A stretch of DNA of 64,000 nucleotides from Jiella marina. Lineage in GTDB: Bacteria; Pseudomonadota; Alphaproteobacteria; Rhizobiales; Rhizobiaceae. Shown here in pieces: positions 35,456 through 43,938 of the stretch. The notes under the pieces are model-generated. The model saw nothing but the letters and a program-made list of their open reading frames with translations. It ran no database searches and had not been told where the DNA came from. How positions within the stretch are numbered: position 1 is the first letter of the stretch; the number at the start of each line of letters is the position of its first letter. The position numbers were made by a program, and so were the translations under genes. The stretch covers positions 62,001 through 126,000 of the forward strand of contig NZ_JAKQZG010000012.1 of NCBI RefSeq assembly GCF_024359545.1. Direction: 5' to 3'.

Positions 35456-36448
35456 ATGGGACTTCTCGTAGACGGCCAGTGGCAGGACAAGTGGTACGAC
35501 ACCGACAAGACCGGCGGCCGCTTCAAACGCACGGAAACAACGTTTCGCGACTGGATCACGCCGGACGGATCGCCCGGCCCCGACGGTCAGAAGGCCTATC
35601 CCGCCGAAGCCGGCCGCTATCACCTCTACGTCTCGCTCGCCTGCCCCTGGGCGCACAGGGCGCTGATCGTGCGCAAGCTGAAGAAGCTCGAAGACGTGAT
35701 CTCGCTGTCGGTCGTGGACTACCACATGGGCGAGGAAGGGTGGGTCTTTTCGGAACGGCCGGGCGCCATTCCCGACACGGTTCTCGGCAAGCAGCGCCTC
35801 TATGAGGTCTATCTGGAGGCCGACCCGCATTATACCGGCCGGGTCACCGTTCCCGTGCTGTGGGACAAGAAGACCGGCACGATCGTCAACAACGAGTCGG
35901 CCGAACTGATCCGCATTCTCGATACCGGCTTTGCGGCGTTCAGCGACGTCCCGGGCACGGTCACACCGGCCGAGCATTTCGACGAGATCGAGAGCATCAA
36001 CGACCGGATCTACCACACGGTGAACAACGGCGTTTACAAATGCGGCTTCGCGACCACCCAGGAAGCCTATGAGGAGCCGTTCGGCAAACTCTTCGAGACT
36101 CTGGATTTCCTCGAGGACCGGCTTTCCCGGCAGCGTTATCTGGTCGGGTCATCCGGACCCACCGAGGCAGACTGGCGCCTCTTCACCACCCTGATCCGCT
36201 TCGATCCGGTCTATCACGGCCATTTCAAGTGTAATCAGAGGCGGATCGCCGACTATCCCGCGCTCTACGACTACATGCTCGAACTCTACCAATGGCCGGG
36301 CGTGGCGGAGACGGTCAATTTCGACCACATCAAGAGCCACTATTACACCAGCCACAAGACCATCAACCCGACCGGGATCGTCCCGCTCGGACCCGAGCAG
36401 CATCTGGACCGCCCTCACGGACGGGGCTCAATGCCTCTGGCGGCGTAA
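35456..36448 (+). CDS. glutathionyl-hydroquinone reductase (GST Xi/Omega-like)
   Basis: 330-aa enzyme that removes glutathione from glutathionyl-hydroquinones. The catalytic motif is CPWAHRALIVRKLKKL with the active Cys, preceded by the family N-terminus (FRDWITPDGSPGPDGQ). Later come YEVYLEADPHYTGRVTVPVLWD, NNESAELIRIL and the C-terminal helix block PTEADWRLFTTLIRFDPVYH. The length fits YqjG/ECM4 proteins. It probably has a role in quinone or xenobiotic detoxification. It is a stand-alone gene with GGAG upstream. Confidence 0.93.
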   Translation: MGLLVDGQWQDKWYDTDKTGGRFKRTETTFRDWITPDGSPGPDGQKAYPAEAGRYHLYVSLACPWAHRALIVRKLKKLEDVISLSVVDYHMGEEGWVFSERPGAIPDTVLGKQRLYEVYLEADPHYTGRVTVPVLWDKKTGTIVNNESAELIRILDTGFAAFSDVPGTVTPAEHFDEIESINDRIYHTVNNGVYKCGFATTQEAYEEPFGKLFETLDFLEDRLSRQRYLVGSSGPTEADWRLFTTLIRFDPVYHGHFKCNQRRIADYPALYDYMLELYQWPGVAETVNFDHIKSHYYTSHKTINPTGIVPLGPEQHLDRPHGRGSMPLAA

Positions 36449-36477
36449 CCACCGGGCCGGGTTCCCCCTCGGCCTTT

Positions 36478-37569
36478 TCAAGCCAAGGGCGGCGAGGTGG
36501 TTTCCGCGCCGCGCCAGTCCGGTAGTAACGGCTTCGGCGCGCTCTTGGTCGCATGCCGCATCGCCAGCCACTCGGTCGGCGCCATCGCGGTGAGACGGCG
36601 GAACTCCCGATTGAAGTTGGATTTGGTCGCGAATCCGCTCGCTAGCATCGCGCCGGTGACCGAAGCGCCGGCAGCCAGTTCGTTGCAGGCGTCGGCGACG
36701 CGATACGCATTCACGTGGCGGGAAACGTTCCCGCCGGTCTGCCGGTTTATCGCCTCCGAGACGCGCTTGGCCGGAAGACCAAGGCGCCGGGCAAGGCGCG
36801 ACAGTGTCAATTCGCTGTCGCGCGACAGGCCCTGATCGCGCAGGAGGTGGTCAAGCTCGGCCATGATGGCCCGGTCCCGTTCCCGCTCCGCAGCGATCTC
36901 TCCCTCATCCTGGTTCGGCTGATCACCGAGCCCCGTCTCCGGCGTCGTCTCGGCGTTGCCCAGATTGCGTGACGACGCGCAGACACCGATCAACAGCAGC
37001 GTCAGGCTCGACCCGACGCTGACGATCCAGCTCTTCACCCAGCCATCACCCGACAGGACCGCCACCGAGATCGCCGCATCGCTCAGCGCCGAGAAAACCA
37101 TCGCGATGGCGATCACGCGCCAGATCAGCGGCGGCCAGTCGCCGGCATCGAGACGCGCCTCGGGCAAGGCGTCGGCACCCCGGCGCAAGACATGGAGCAT
37201 GGCGACGCCATAGCCGGCAAAGATTGCAATGACGGCCGGGTCGATCACCTCGCGCACCCGCCAGATGCAGAAGCCCACAAAGGCCGGCGCCAGAAGATGG
37301 AGGAGAGCGGTCCCCTCCAGGCGACCGGAATCGCGTGCCGCCTTCAGGGCGAGCCAGGCAAGCGGCGGGATCAGGGCCGCCGTCACGGGCTGGACGAGAC
37401 GGAAGGGTGCCACAGCGTAATATTGCGCCAGAGCATTGATCACGCCCTGGACCATGCAGGTCACAAGAAGCGCCGCGAGCGGAGCCGTGATCGCGCCTCT
37501 CACGACAAGACGGACGAGCGTATAGGCAAGCGCGAGCGAGACGACGATCGAGATCGGCAGGGCGAGCAT
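36478..37569 (-). CDS. membrane-integral AraC family regulator
   Basis: 363-aa regulator with an N-terminal module of about six to seven membrane helices (1-200) and a C-terminal AraC HTH pair (LTLSRLARRLGLPAKRVSEAI; SVTGAMLASGFATKSNFNREF). The DNA-binding domain is thus tethered to the membrane and should respond to a signal sensed there. It is divergent from a secreted alpha/beta hydrolase with a 145-bp shared region, so that gene is its most likely target. The signal is unknown. Confidence 0.88.
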   Translation of the reverse strand: MLALPISIVVSLALAYTLVRLVVRGAITAPLAALLVTCMVQGVINALAQYYAVAPFRLVQPVTAALIPPLAWLALKAARDSGRLEGTALLHLLAPAFVGFCIWRVREVIDPAVIAIFAGYGVAMLHVLRRGADALPEARLDAGDWPPLIWRVIAIAMVFSALSDAAISVAVLSGDGWVKSWIVSVGSSLTLLLIGVCASSRNLGNAETTPETGLGDQPNQDEGEIAAERERDRAIMAELDHLLRDQGLSRDSELTLSRLARRLGLPAKRVSEAINRQTGGNVSRHVNAYRVADACNELAAGASVTGAMLASGFATKSNFNREFRRLTAMAPTEWLAMRHATKSAPKPLLPDWRGAETTSPPLA

Positions 37570-37714
37570 GGCGGCGCTCCGTTGGTGACCGGCTCTCGAT
37601 AGGCCTCAAACCGGATCCGCGCGACCTCGAACCGGTTTCAGGACGCAAAAACTCCTGATCCGGGCGACCGATGGGCCGGGCCAAGCGCCCACCCTCTCGC
37701 CAAAGGAAAGCGCC

Positions 37715-38773
37715 ATGCGCCAACACATCTTCGCCTTCGCCTCGCTCGCAGCACTCCTCGCCACCGGTTCGGCCCATGCCGAGCCTCTCGCCGGCTATGA
37801 CCGGTTCCCGGTCAAGGCGGACCACCGGGCCGTGCTCGTTCCTGCCTCGATCTGGTATCCCGCCGGGGCACGCACCTACCCGGTGCCGATTGGCGACAAC
37901 GACCTGTTCGTCGGCACGAAGGCGCTGGTCGGCGCTGCCGCCGAGACCGGCAAGCACCCGCTGGTCCTCCTGTCCCACGGCTCTGGCGGGAACATGGACA
38001 GTCTCGGCTGGCTGTCGTCAGAGCTCGCCCTGCGAGGCGCGATGGTGCTGGCCGTCAATCATCCCGGCACGACCTCCGGCGATTCCTCCCCGCGCCGCAC
38101 GCTCCGGATCGACGAGCGCGCAAAGGATCTGAGCGCCGCTCTCGACACCCTGCTCGCCGACCCGAGCTTCGGCCCCTTCGTCGACACCACCCGCATCAGC
38201 GCCCTCGGCTTCTCGCTCGGCGGCACGGCCGTTCTCAACCTCGTGGGCGGCCATTTCGAGCGAGGGAAGTATCGCGACTACTGCCAGAGTTTCGTGACGC
38301 AACCCGATTGCGTGTTCTTCCGCAAGGGCGGCGTCGACTTCGACAATCTGCCGGAGGTCATGGAAGCGGATGTCCGCGATCGCCGCGTTGGATCTGTCGT
38401 CGCCGTCGAACCCGGCATGACCGACGCGCTCTCACATCAGAGCGTGAAAGAAATGAACCTCCCGGTGCTCCTGATCAGTTTCGGCGCGCCCGATCCCTGG
38501 CGGGCTGTCGACGTGTCGGCCTCCGGCAGCGACCTCGCGGCACGCCTGCCCGACGCCACTCACGAAACGATCCGCCCCGCATCGCACTTCACGTTCCTCC
38601 CGCTCTGCAAGTCCGGCGGCGCTGAGCGTCTCGAAGAGGAGGGCGACGATCCGGTCTGCACCGACCCGGCCGGCGCGAACCGGGCGAAGGTCCACGCCGA
38701 GGTCGTTGCAGCAACTGCCCGCTTTTTCGGCCTCTCGTCAGAGGTGAAGCAGGCTGATCTGTCTCACCAATAA
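37715..38773 (+). CDS. secreted alpha/beta hydrolase (dienelactone hydrolase-like)
   Basis: 352-aa exported hydrolase. The signal peptide MRQHIFAFASLAALLATGSAHA ends in AHA (one residue group shown in part: SLAALLATGSAHA). The oxyanion segment VLLSHGSGGNMDSLGW, the nucleophile elbow ALGFSLGGTAVL (Ser) and a late His (HFTFLPLCK) form the catalytic core. The substrate is unknown. It is divergent from a membrane AraC regulator. Its last 10 bp overlap the convergent NUDIX gene. Confidence 0.85.
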   Translation: MRQHIFAFASLAALLATGSAHAEPLAGYDRFPVKADHRAVLVPASIWYPAGARTYPVPIGDNDLFVGTKALVGAAAETGKHPLVLLSHGSGGNMDSLGWLSSELALRGAMVLAVNHPGTTSGDSSPRRTLRIDERAKDLSAALDTLLADPSFGPFVDTTRISALGFSLGGTAVLNLVGGHFERGKYRDYCQSFVTQPDCVFFRKGGVDFDNLPEVMEADVRDRRVGSVVAVEPGMTDALSHQSVKEMNLPVLLISFGAPDPWRAVDVSASGSDLAARLPDATHETIRPASHFTFLPLCKSGGAERLEEEGDDPVCTDPAGANRAKVHAEVVAATARFFGLSSEVKQADLSHQ

Positions 38774-39225
38774 GCGTCGAACGCCGAGCGTCCGGCCAAC
38801 TCGGCGAGCCGCCGGCGGGTTGCGGGCGTCGTATCATCCGGCAGATCGTCGAGAGCGTAGAACCCGCTCTCGGCGATTTCGGTGTCCGGGCGTTTCGGCT
38901 CGCTCTGCTGTACGCCGTCACAGTGAAAGAACAGCACGTGGTCGCGGTTGGAGGCGTTCTTGTTGAAATAGACGGCCTTGAGAGAAAGCGTGCCGGTGAC
39001 GGTCAGATTTCCCTCTTCCTTCAGTTCGCGCACAACCCCCTCTTCCGCCGTTTCCCCGGGATCGACACCCCCGCCCGGCATGTGCCAGCCGGACACATAG
39101 GTGTGACGAACGAGAAAAATCCGGCCCGCCTCGTCGAAAGCGGCAGCGCGTACGCCAAGCGTCATCGGGTTTCGGAAGAGATGTATGCCGTGCATCGCCC
39201 GGACAAGGATTTTCTCGAAGGCCAT
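38764..39225 (-). CDS. NUDIX hydrolase
   Basis: 153-aa NUDIX protein. The box is GGGVDPGETAEEGVVRELKEE, with REL..EE metal ligands, after VRHTYVSGWHMPGG. The substrate is not predictable from sequence. ATG 39225 (MAFEKILVRAMHGIHL) was chosen over longer frames. Its 3' end overlaps the convergent hydrolase gene by 10 bp, and it is divergent from a metallophosphoesterase with 61 bp between starts. Confidence 0.85.
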   Translation of the reverse strand: MAFEKILVRAMHGIHLFRNPMTLGVRAAAFDEAGRIFLVRHTYVSGWHMPGGGVDPGETAEEGVVRELKEEGNLTVTGTLSLKAVYFNKNASNRDHVLFFHCDGVQQSEPKRPDTEIAESGFYALDDLPDDTTPATRRRLAELAGRSAFDAYW

Positions 39226-39286
39226 GGTTCTACTCACTTCGCTGAAAACTAGATCAAGGGGCTGAACGACAAAGGAAAGCCGATCG

Positions 39287-40237
39287 ATGTTTCGACTCGC
39301 CCATCTCTCCGACATCCATCTCGGGCCGCTGCCGGAACTCTCGTTTCGCGAACTCGCCTCCAAGCGGGTGACTGGCTATGTGAACTGGCATCGCAACCGC
39401 CGCCGGGCGATGTTCGGCGACACGCTGACGAACCTCCTGCAGGATCTGAAGGAGGAAGCGCCGGACCATGTTGCCGTCACCGGCGATCTCGTCAATCTCG
39501 CGACCAAGAAGGAAACCGTCGCCGCCCGGCTCTGGCTGGAAGATCTGGGCACGCCCCACGATGTTTCGGTCGTTCCCGGCAATCATGACGCTTATGTTCC
39601 CGGCGCTCTGCGGCGCTCCTATGATGAATGGTACCCCTATATGGTGGGAGACAACGCGCTCCACGCCATGGGGACGTCCTTTCCCTATCTGCGCCAGCGG
39701 GGGCCCGTCGCCATTCTGGGGGTCTCCACGGCGGAGGCGACGGCGCCCTTCTTTGCCACCGGGACCTTCAAGCGCCGCCAGGCGCTTCAACTGGCCCGTC
39801 TGCTCGAACGCGCCGGGGAAACCGGCCACTTCCGGGTCGTGATGATCCACCATCCTCCGATCTCCGGATCCACCTCCTGGCACAAGCGCCTGATCGGCAA
39901 GCAGTTCTTTTCCAAGGTCATGCGCGATGTGGGAGCCGAACTCGTGCTGCACGGCCATACCCATCTCGATACGCTCCATTGGCTGGACGGGCCGCAGGGC
40001 AAGATCCCGGTCGTCGGCGTTCCCTCGGCCAGCCAGGGCCCCGGCAGCGAGCATCCGGCGTCGCGATACAATCTTTTCGAGATCACCGGCGAGCCAGGCG
40101 ACTGGTCCCTCATCCAGCGCGAGCGCGGATTGCGGGCCACGGGGCATGGCATCGGCTGGGTCCGCGAGCGCGAACTGCTCACCGACGGGCGTGCGGTGAA
40201 CACAGAACCCCGGGAGGATGCCCGCGAAGCGGTTTAG
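39287..40237 (+). CDS. metallophosphoesterase
   Basis: 316-aa calcineurin-like phosphoesterase. All five metal motifs are present in order: HLSDIHLG, VTGDLVN, VVPGNHDAY, VMIHHPPI and LHGHTHLD. A two-metal phosphodiesterase or phosphatase is therefore expected. The substrate is unknown; lipid-related or cyclic-nucleotide phosphodiesterases of this group look similar. It has no signal peptide. Confidence 0.92.
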   Translation: MFRLAHLSDIHLGPLPELSFRELASKRVTGYVNWHRNRRRAMFGDTLTNLLQDLKEEAPDHVAVTGDLVNLATKKETVAARLWLEDLGTPHDVSVVPGNHDAYVPGALRRSYDEWYPYMVGDNALHAMGTSFPYLRQRGPVAILGVSTAEATAPFFATGTFKRRQALQLARLLERAGETGHFRVVMIHHPPISGSTSWHKRLIGKQFFSKVMRDVGAELVLHGHTHLDTLHWLDGPQGKIPVVGVPSASQGPGSEHPASRYNLFEITGEPGDWSLIQRERGLRATGHGIGWVRERELLTDGRAVNTEPREDAREAV

Positions 40238-40265
40238 GGCTCTCTCCTGGAGAGCAGGCCCGGCC

Positions 40266-40880
40266 TCAGCCGACGATGGTCATGCCCCGATAGGAGGCGA
40301 TCGCCAGAAGCAGGCCGGCGCCGATGACCGCTCCGATCATCAGCCAAGTCAGCGCAATCAGAAACTCGCCGGTCTTCGAGCGCCGCTGCGGCACCTTCAA
40401 CGGCTCGGTCTCGTCGGTGGTCGCCTTGCCGTTTTTTGCCTTGCCGTCGCCGAGCATGTCGTCGGCGGCGAACGCCTTTTCGCGCTCGACGATGCGCGAG
40501 GCGACATAGTCCGTAACATGATCGGCGATGGCCCGCGGCTCGGTGGATTCGGCCAGCGTCAGCCGGCCGAGCCGCGTCTCGCGCACGAAGCGGTAGGTGC
40601 GCCGGTCGCGCGCCATCATCACATTGGCGGTTCCGTCGATCCAGAGACGCGGGTGGCTGCCGCCAGCGACGGTGAAATCAAAGAAATCGTCGCCGGGCTC
40701 GAGTTCGTCGATCACCGGCTGCAGTTCTTCGGCGAGGATTTCGAGCCGGGCCCGATCGGCCTCGCGAATGTCGACGACGACGTCGGAACGTTGCGCTGCC
40801 GCGATCTTGGCCTGCCGCACGGCATCGGCCAGACGCTTCGTTCCCATCAGGGATGCGATATTGTCCTTGCCCTCGCCCAT
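40266..40880 (-). CDS. conserved protein with C-terminal membrane anchor
   Basis: 204-aa protein that I cannot assign to a functional family. The N-terminal 130 residues look soluble and mixed alpha/beta (QRSDVVVDIREADRARLEIL; FFDFTVAGGSHPRLWIDGTA; RRTYRFVRETRLGRLTLAES). A charged linker follows, and one membrane span near residues 173-197 (ALTWLMIGAVIGAGLLLAI) anchors it, with the bulk in the cytoplasm. It resembles rhizobial proteins of unknown function. ATG 40880 was chosen. Confidence 0.68.
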   Translation of the reverse strand: MGEGKDNIASLMGTKRLADAVRQAKIAAAQRSDVVVDIREADRARLEILAEELQPVIDELEPGDDFFDFTVAGGSHPRLWIDGTANVMMARDRRTYRFVRETRLGRLTLAESTEPRAIADHVTDYVASRIVEREKAFAADDMLGDGKAKNGKATTDETEPLKVPQRRSKTGEFLIALTWLMIGAVIGAGLLLAIASYRGMTIVG

Positions 40881-40972
40881 GCTGCGCCTCGAATCATCGT
40901 GTCTTAACGTTTCATTTACCGTAGCGGTGTTTGGCACCGAAAGGAACTGCATGCCGCGGTGCGAAGACCGAC

Positions 40973-41755
40973 TCAACCGGGCTGGGCGCCTTCGGCGTCC
41001 CGAATCGCCTGTTCAATGATCTCGCGGCACGCCGCGAATGCTTCCAGCATCAGCATATGGCCGGTTTCGGGCAGACGCGTGACATGGAAGGCCGCAGGCA
41101 GACCTTCGCACTGCTCGACGGGTGTGACCGGATCATCCTCGCCCCACAAGACCCGGATCGGACAGCCGACCCCCGCGATCGCATCGAGTGGCAGAATGCC
41201 CTGCCGTCCACTCCCGAACAGGAGATCGAAGATCTGCCTGATGGCCCGGCGCTGCTCGGACCCGCCGCGTTCGATGAGGAAGTCAGCCGGCAACTCTCCG
41301 CCCGGTGCCATCATCATGGCCATCCCGTACCGATAGGCAGCCTCGTCTTCCGCCTCCATGACCGCGCGGATCGGGCTGAGACCGATCTCGGGACCAAAGC
41401 CGCCCGGCGCAAGCAGGGTCAGCGAGCGGATCCGCTCGGGCGCGAACAGCGCCGCAAGGCAAGCCACCGCACCGCCCATGGAATGGCCGACGATATGGGC
41501 TTCACGAATATCGCGGCGCTCCAGCTCGGCAAGCACGGCGCGCGCCGCGATCTTGGGTGGACCGAAACCCGGGAATTCAAGCGACTGCCCATGCCCGGGC
41601 AGATCGAAGGCGAGGCAATGAAATCCCTCGCCGGCAAAGACTTCCGCCAGATTGCGGAAGATCTCCTTGCGCCCGTCGAAACCGTGGAGAAAGACGAGCG
41701 TCGGGCCCGCCCTCTCCCCGGTCTCGATCGCGGCAAGAGATGCGGCTTCGCTCAC
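40973..41755 (-). CDS. alpha/beta fold hydrolase, coupled to leuA
   Basis: 260-aa esterase/lipase-type protein with FLHGFDGRKEIFRNLAEV (oxyanion hole), AFDLPGHGQS, nucleophile elbow VGHSMGGAVA (Ser), WGEDDPVTPVEQ (Asp) and PETGHMLMLE (His). It resembles the catalytic part of the acetoin dehydrogenase-type and MhpC-type hydrolases. Its ATG overlaps the leuA stop (ATGA), so it is translated together with leuA and lies under the same leader control. The substrate is unknown. Confidence 0.85.
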   Translation of the reverse strand: MSEAASLAAIETGERAGPTLVFLHGFDGRKEIFRNLAEVFAGEGFHCLAFDLPGHGQSLEFPGFGPPKIAARAVLAELERRDIREAHIVGHSMGGAVACLAALFAPERIRSLTLLAPGGFGPEIGLSPIRAVMEAEDEAAYRYGMAMMMAPGGELPADFLIERGGSEQRRAIRQIFDLLFGSGRQGILPLDAIAGVGCPIRVLWGEDDPVTPVEQCEGLPAAFHVTRLPETGHMLMLEAFAACREIIEQAIRDAEGAQPG

Positions 41756-43506
41756 TTCGTCGCCGTTTCGGCAATGATCCGGTTCACCGCCGAGACAAGC
41801 GCTTCGAGCGAAGCGGTCACGATATTCTTGTTGATGCCGGCGCCATACAGACGACCGCCTTCATAGCTGACTTCCATGTAGGAGATTGCCCGCGCGTCGG
41901 AGCCCGCCCCGAGCGAGTGCTCGGAATAGTCGAACACCGAGAACTCGATCCCGAGATGACGCGAGAGCGCGTCGACGAACCCGTCGATGGGTCCCGTGCC
42001 GATGCCGTCGATCGTCAGTTCCTGACCGTTGTCGATGATGGTGGCCTCCACGACACGGCTGCCCTTCACGTCCGGATGCGGCCGGGTGAAGTGATCGACG
42101 AAGCGGAAGCGACCTTCCGGCTGCTCCACATAACGCTCAATGAAGCGGTTGTAGATCGCCCGCACCGGCAGTTCGACGCCGGTCTCATCGGTGATCCGCT
42201 GAATGTCCTCGCGGAACTCGATCTGCAGATTGCGCGGCAGGTTCAGCCCGTAATCGGCCTGGAGCACATAGGCGATGCCGCCCTTGCCCGACTGCGAGTT
42301 GATCCGGATGATCGCCTCGTAGCTGCGGCCCACATCCTGCGGGTCGATCGGCAGATAGGGAACTTCCCAGAACTCGCTGTTGGCGGCGCGATGGGCCTTC
42401 ATGCCCTTGTTGATCGCGTCCTGATGCGAGCCGGAAAAGGCCGTGTAAACCAACTCGCCCACATAAGGGTGGCGCTCCGGAATGGTCAGCCGGTTGCAGT
42501 ATTCGTAGACGTCCTTCAGGTGGTTGATGTCGGTGATGTCCAGCCCGGGATCGACGCCCTGCGTGTACATGTTCAGGGCCATTGTCACGAGATCGACATT
42601 GCCGGTACGCTCGCCATTGCCGAACAGCGTGCCTTCGACGCGATCGCCGCCGGCCATCAGGCCGAGTTCGGCCGCCGCCACCGCCGTGCCGCGGTCATTG
42701 TGGGGATGCAGCGAAACGATCAGATTGTCGCGATTGTCGAGATTGCGGCACATCCATTCGATCTGATCGGCGTGGATGTTGGGCGTCGACATTTCGACGG
42801 TCGCCGGCAGATTGATTATCAGCTTGTTCTCCGGCGTCGGCTGCACGATCTCGGCGACCGCATTGCAGATCTCGGCGGCGAACTCGAGTTCGGTGCCGGT
42901 GAAGCTTTCCGGCGAATACTGGAAGCGATAACCGCCGCCGGCCTTGGCAGCCATGTCGGTGATCATCTTGGCGGCGTCCACGGCGATCTGCTTGATGCCC
43001 GCGCGATCCTTCTGGAACACGATCCGCCGCTGGGCCTCGCTCGTCGAATTGTAGAAGTGGACGATCGGCCGAACCGCACCCTCGAGCGAGTCGAAGGTCT
43101 TCTGAATCAGTTCGGGGCGGCACTGGACCAGAACCTGCAGCGATACGTCCGCCGGCGCCCCGGCCTTTTCGATGCACCAGCGGGCGAAATCGAAATCCGT
43201 CTGGGAGGCGGACGGAAAGCCGATCTCGATTTCCTTGAAGTTCATCGCCAGCAACATGGCGAAGAAGCGCGCCTTGCGGTCATGGCCCATCGGATCGACG
43301 AGCGCCTGATTGCCGTCTCGCAGATCGACGGAACACCAGATGGGGGGCTCCGTGATGGTCCTTGATGGCCACTGCCGATCGGGCAGGTCCACCTGAGGAT
43401 AGGGGCGGTACTTCCGCGAAGCCGTGGGCATGGTGTGCCGCTTTTCCGCGGACGGCTGGTCCGCCGCAGGAACGGGAGATGTTGCGGATTGAGCGATAGC
43501 TGACAT
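41752..43506 (-). CDS. leuA: 2-isopropylmalate synthase
   Basis: First committed step of leucine synthesis: acetyl-CoA plus 2-ketoisovalerate gives 2-isopropylmalate. The 584-aa protein is of the long LeuA type with the TIM-barrel motif CSVDLRDGNQALVDPM, metal site VSLHPHNDRGTAVAA, GTLFGNGERTGNVDLV, and the C-terminal regulatory dimer domain (DYSEHSLGAGSDARAISYME), where leucine inhibits. ATG 43506 is taken; ATG 43431 (MPTASRKYRP) is an alternative, and neither has a strong ribosome site. Upstream lies a candidate leucine leader peptide. Confidence 0.95.
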   Translation of the reverse strand: MSAIAQSATSPVPAADQPSAEKRHTMPTASRKYRPYPQVDLPDRQWPSRTITEPPIWCSVDLRDGNQALVDPMGHDRKARFFAMLLAMNFKEIEIGFPSASQTDFDFARWCIEKAGAPADVSLQVLVQCRPELIQKTFDSLEGAVRPIVHFYNSTSEAQRRIVFQKDRAGIKQIAVDAAKMITDMAAKAGGGYRFQYSPESFTGTELEFAAEICNAVAEIVQPTPENKLIINLPATVEMSTPNIHADQIEWMCRNLDNRDNLIVSLHPHNDRGTAVAAAELGLMAGGDRVEGTLFGNGERTGNVDLVTMALNMYTQGVDPGLDITDINHLKDVYEYCNRLTIPERHPYVGELVYTAFSGSHQDAINKGMKAHRAANSEFWEVPYLPIDPQDVGRSYEAIIRINSQSGKGGIAYVLQADYGLNLPRNLQIEFREDIQRITDETGVELPVRAIYNRFIERYVEQPEGRFRFVDHFTRPHPDVKGSRVVEATIIDNGQELTIDGIGTGPIDGFVDALSRHLGIEFSVFDYSEHSLGAGSDARAISYMEVSYEGGRLYGAGINKNIVTASLEALVSAVNRIIAETATK

Positions 43507-43638
43507 CGGTATCGAGCCTTCTCGGGCGGATGGCCGCTCTTGGCGAATTGCGCGACGGCGAAATTGCGGACGCATCCAGATATTTCGATTTCGGGTGAAG
43601 TCCAAGGGACTGGAGCGCTGGCCGCAGCCGCGCCGGCT

Positions 43639-43678
43639 CGACCGCCGGACGCCCCTTGTCTATCGGGTCCGACGGTCG
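43639..43678 (-). promoter_or_regulatory. leuA leader hairpin
   Basis: On the minus strand CGACCGTCGGAC (43678-43667) pairs with GTCCGGCGGTCG (43650-43639): 12 pairs, one of them G-U. The left arm starts directly after the leucine codons of the candidate leader peptide, where a ribosome stalled for Leu-tRNA would block it. No U-tract follows, so a downstream alternative structure or control of translation would be needed. Confidence 0.55.
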
Positions 43679-43779
43679 CCGCTAAGGCCGAGAAGGAGAA
43701 GGCCCGTGGCCGCACGCAGATCATTCCCGCCGACAGTCGGCAGATGAGGCGCAGTGATGGTTTCGGCCAGACGATTCAT
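43660..43779 (-). CDS. candidate leucine leader peptide of leuA
   Basis: 39-codon frame beginning ATG AAT CGT CTG and containing TGLLLLGLSGDRRTR followed by TAG; the four Leu codons in a row are CTT CTC CTT CTC (43701-43690) with another CTT three codons on. It ends 150 bp before leuA on the same strand. A promoter-like pair places the transcript start at about the ATG, giving a leaderless message like the trp leader of rhizobia. It would couple leuA expression to leucyl-tRNA supply. There is no Shine-Dalgarno site. This is inferred from sequence alone. Confidence 0.6.
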   Translation of the reverse strand: MNRLAETITAPHLPTVGGNDLRAATGLLLLGLSGDRRTR

Positions 43780-43785
43780 GCGGCG

Positions 43786-43813
43786 AAAATAGCGTTCCGG
43801 AGGCCTTTTGCAA
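43786..43813 (-). promoter_or_regulatory. predicted promoter of leuA leader
   Basis: On the minus strand TTGCAA (43813-43808) is separated by 16 bp from TATTTT (43791-43786). The expected start of transcription falls at or next to the leader ATG (43779), six bases after the -10 element. Confidence 0.5.
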
Positions 43814-43938
43814 GAAATTTTCCCGCCGCAAGCCGGCTACCCATCTTTCGTCGCTGTCGTGGAGGTTTTTACAGCATCTTTACCATCCCCGCCGATGCTG
43901 AATCGCACGCCCCACCCAAGCTTGCCCGAGGTCTTCGA

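Noticed and set aside
41557-43365. 602-aa open frame on the plus strand
   Set aside because: It is the shadow of leuA and the 5' part of the coupled hydrolase.
43242-43724. frame starting MICVRPRAFSF upstream of leuA
   Set aside because: It overlaps leuA in another frame and contains no amino-acid run; the neighbouring frame with the Leu run and the promoter fits a leader better.
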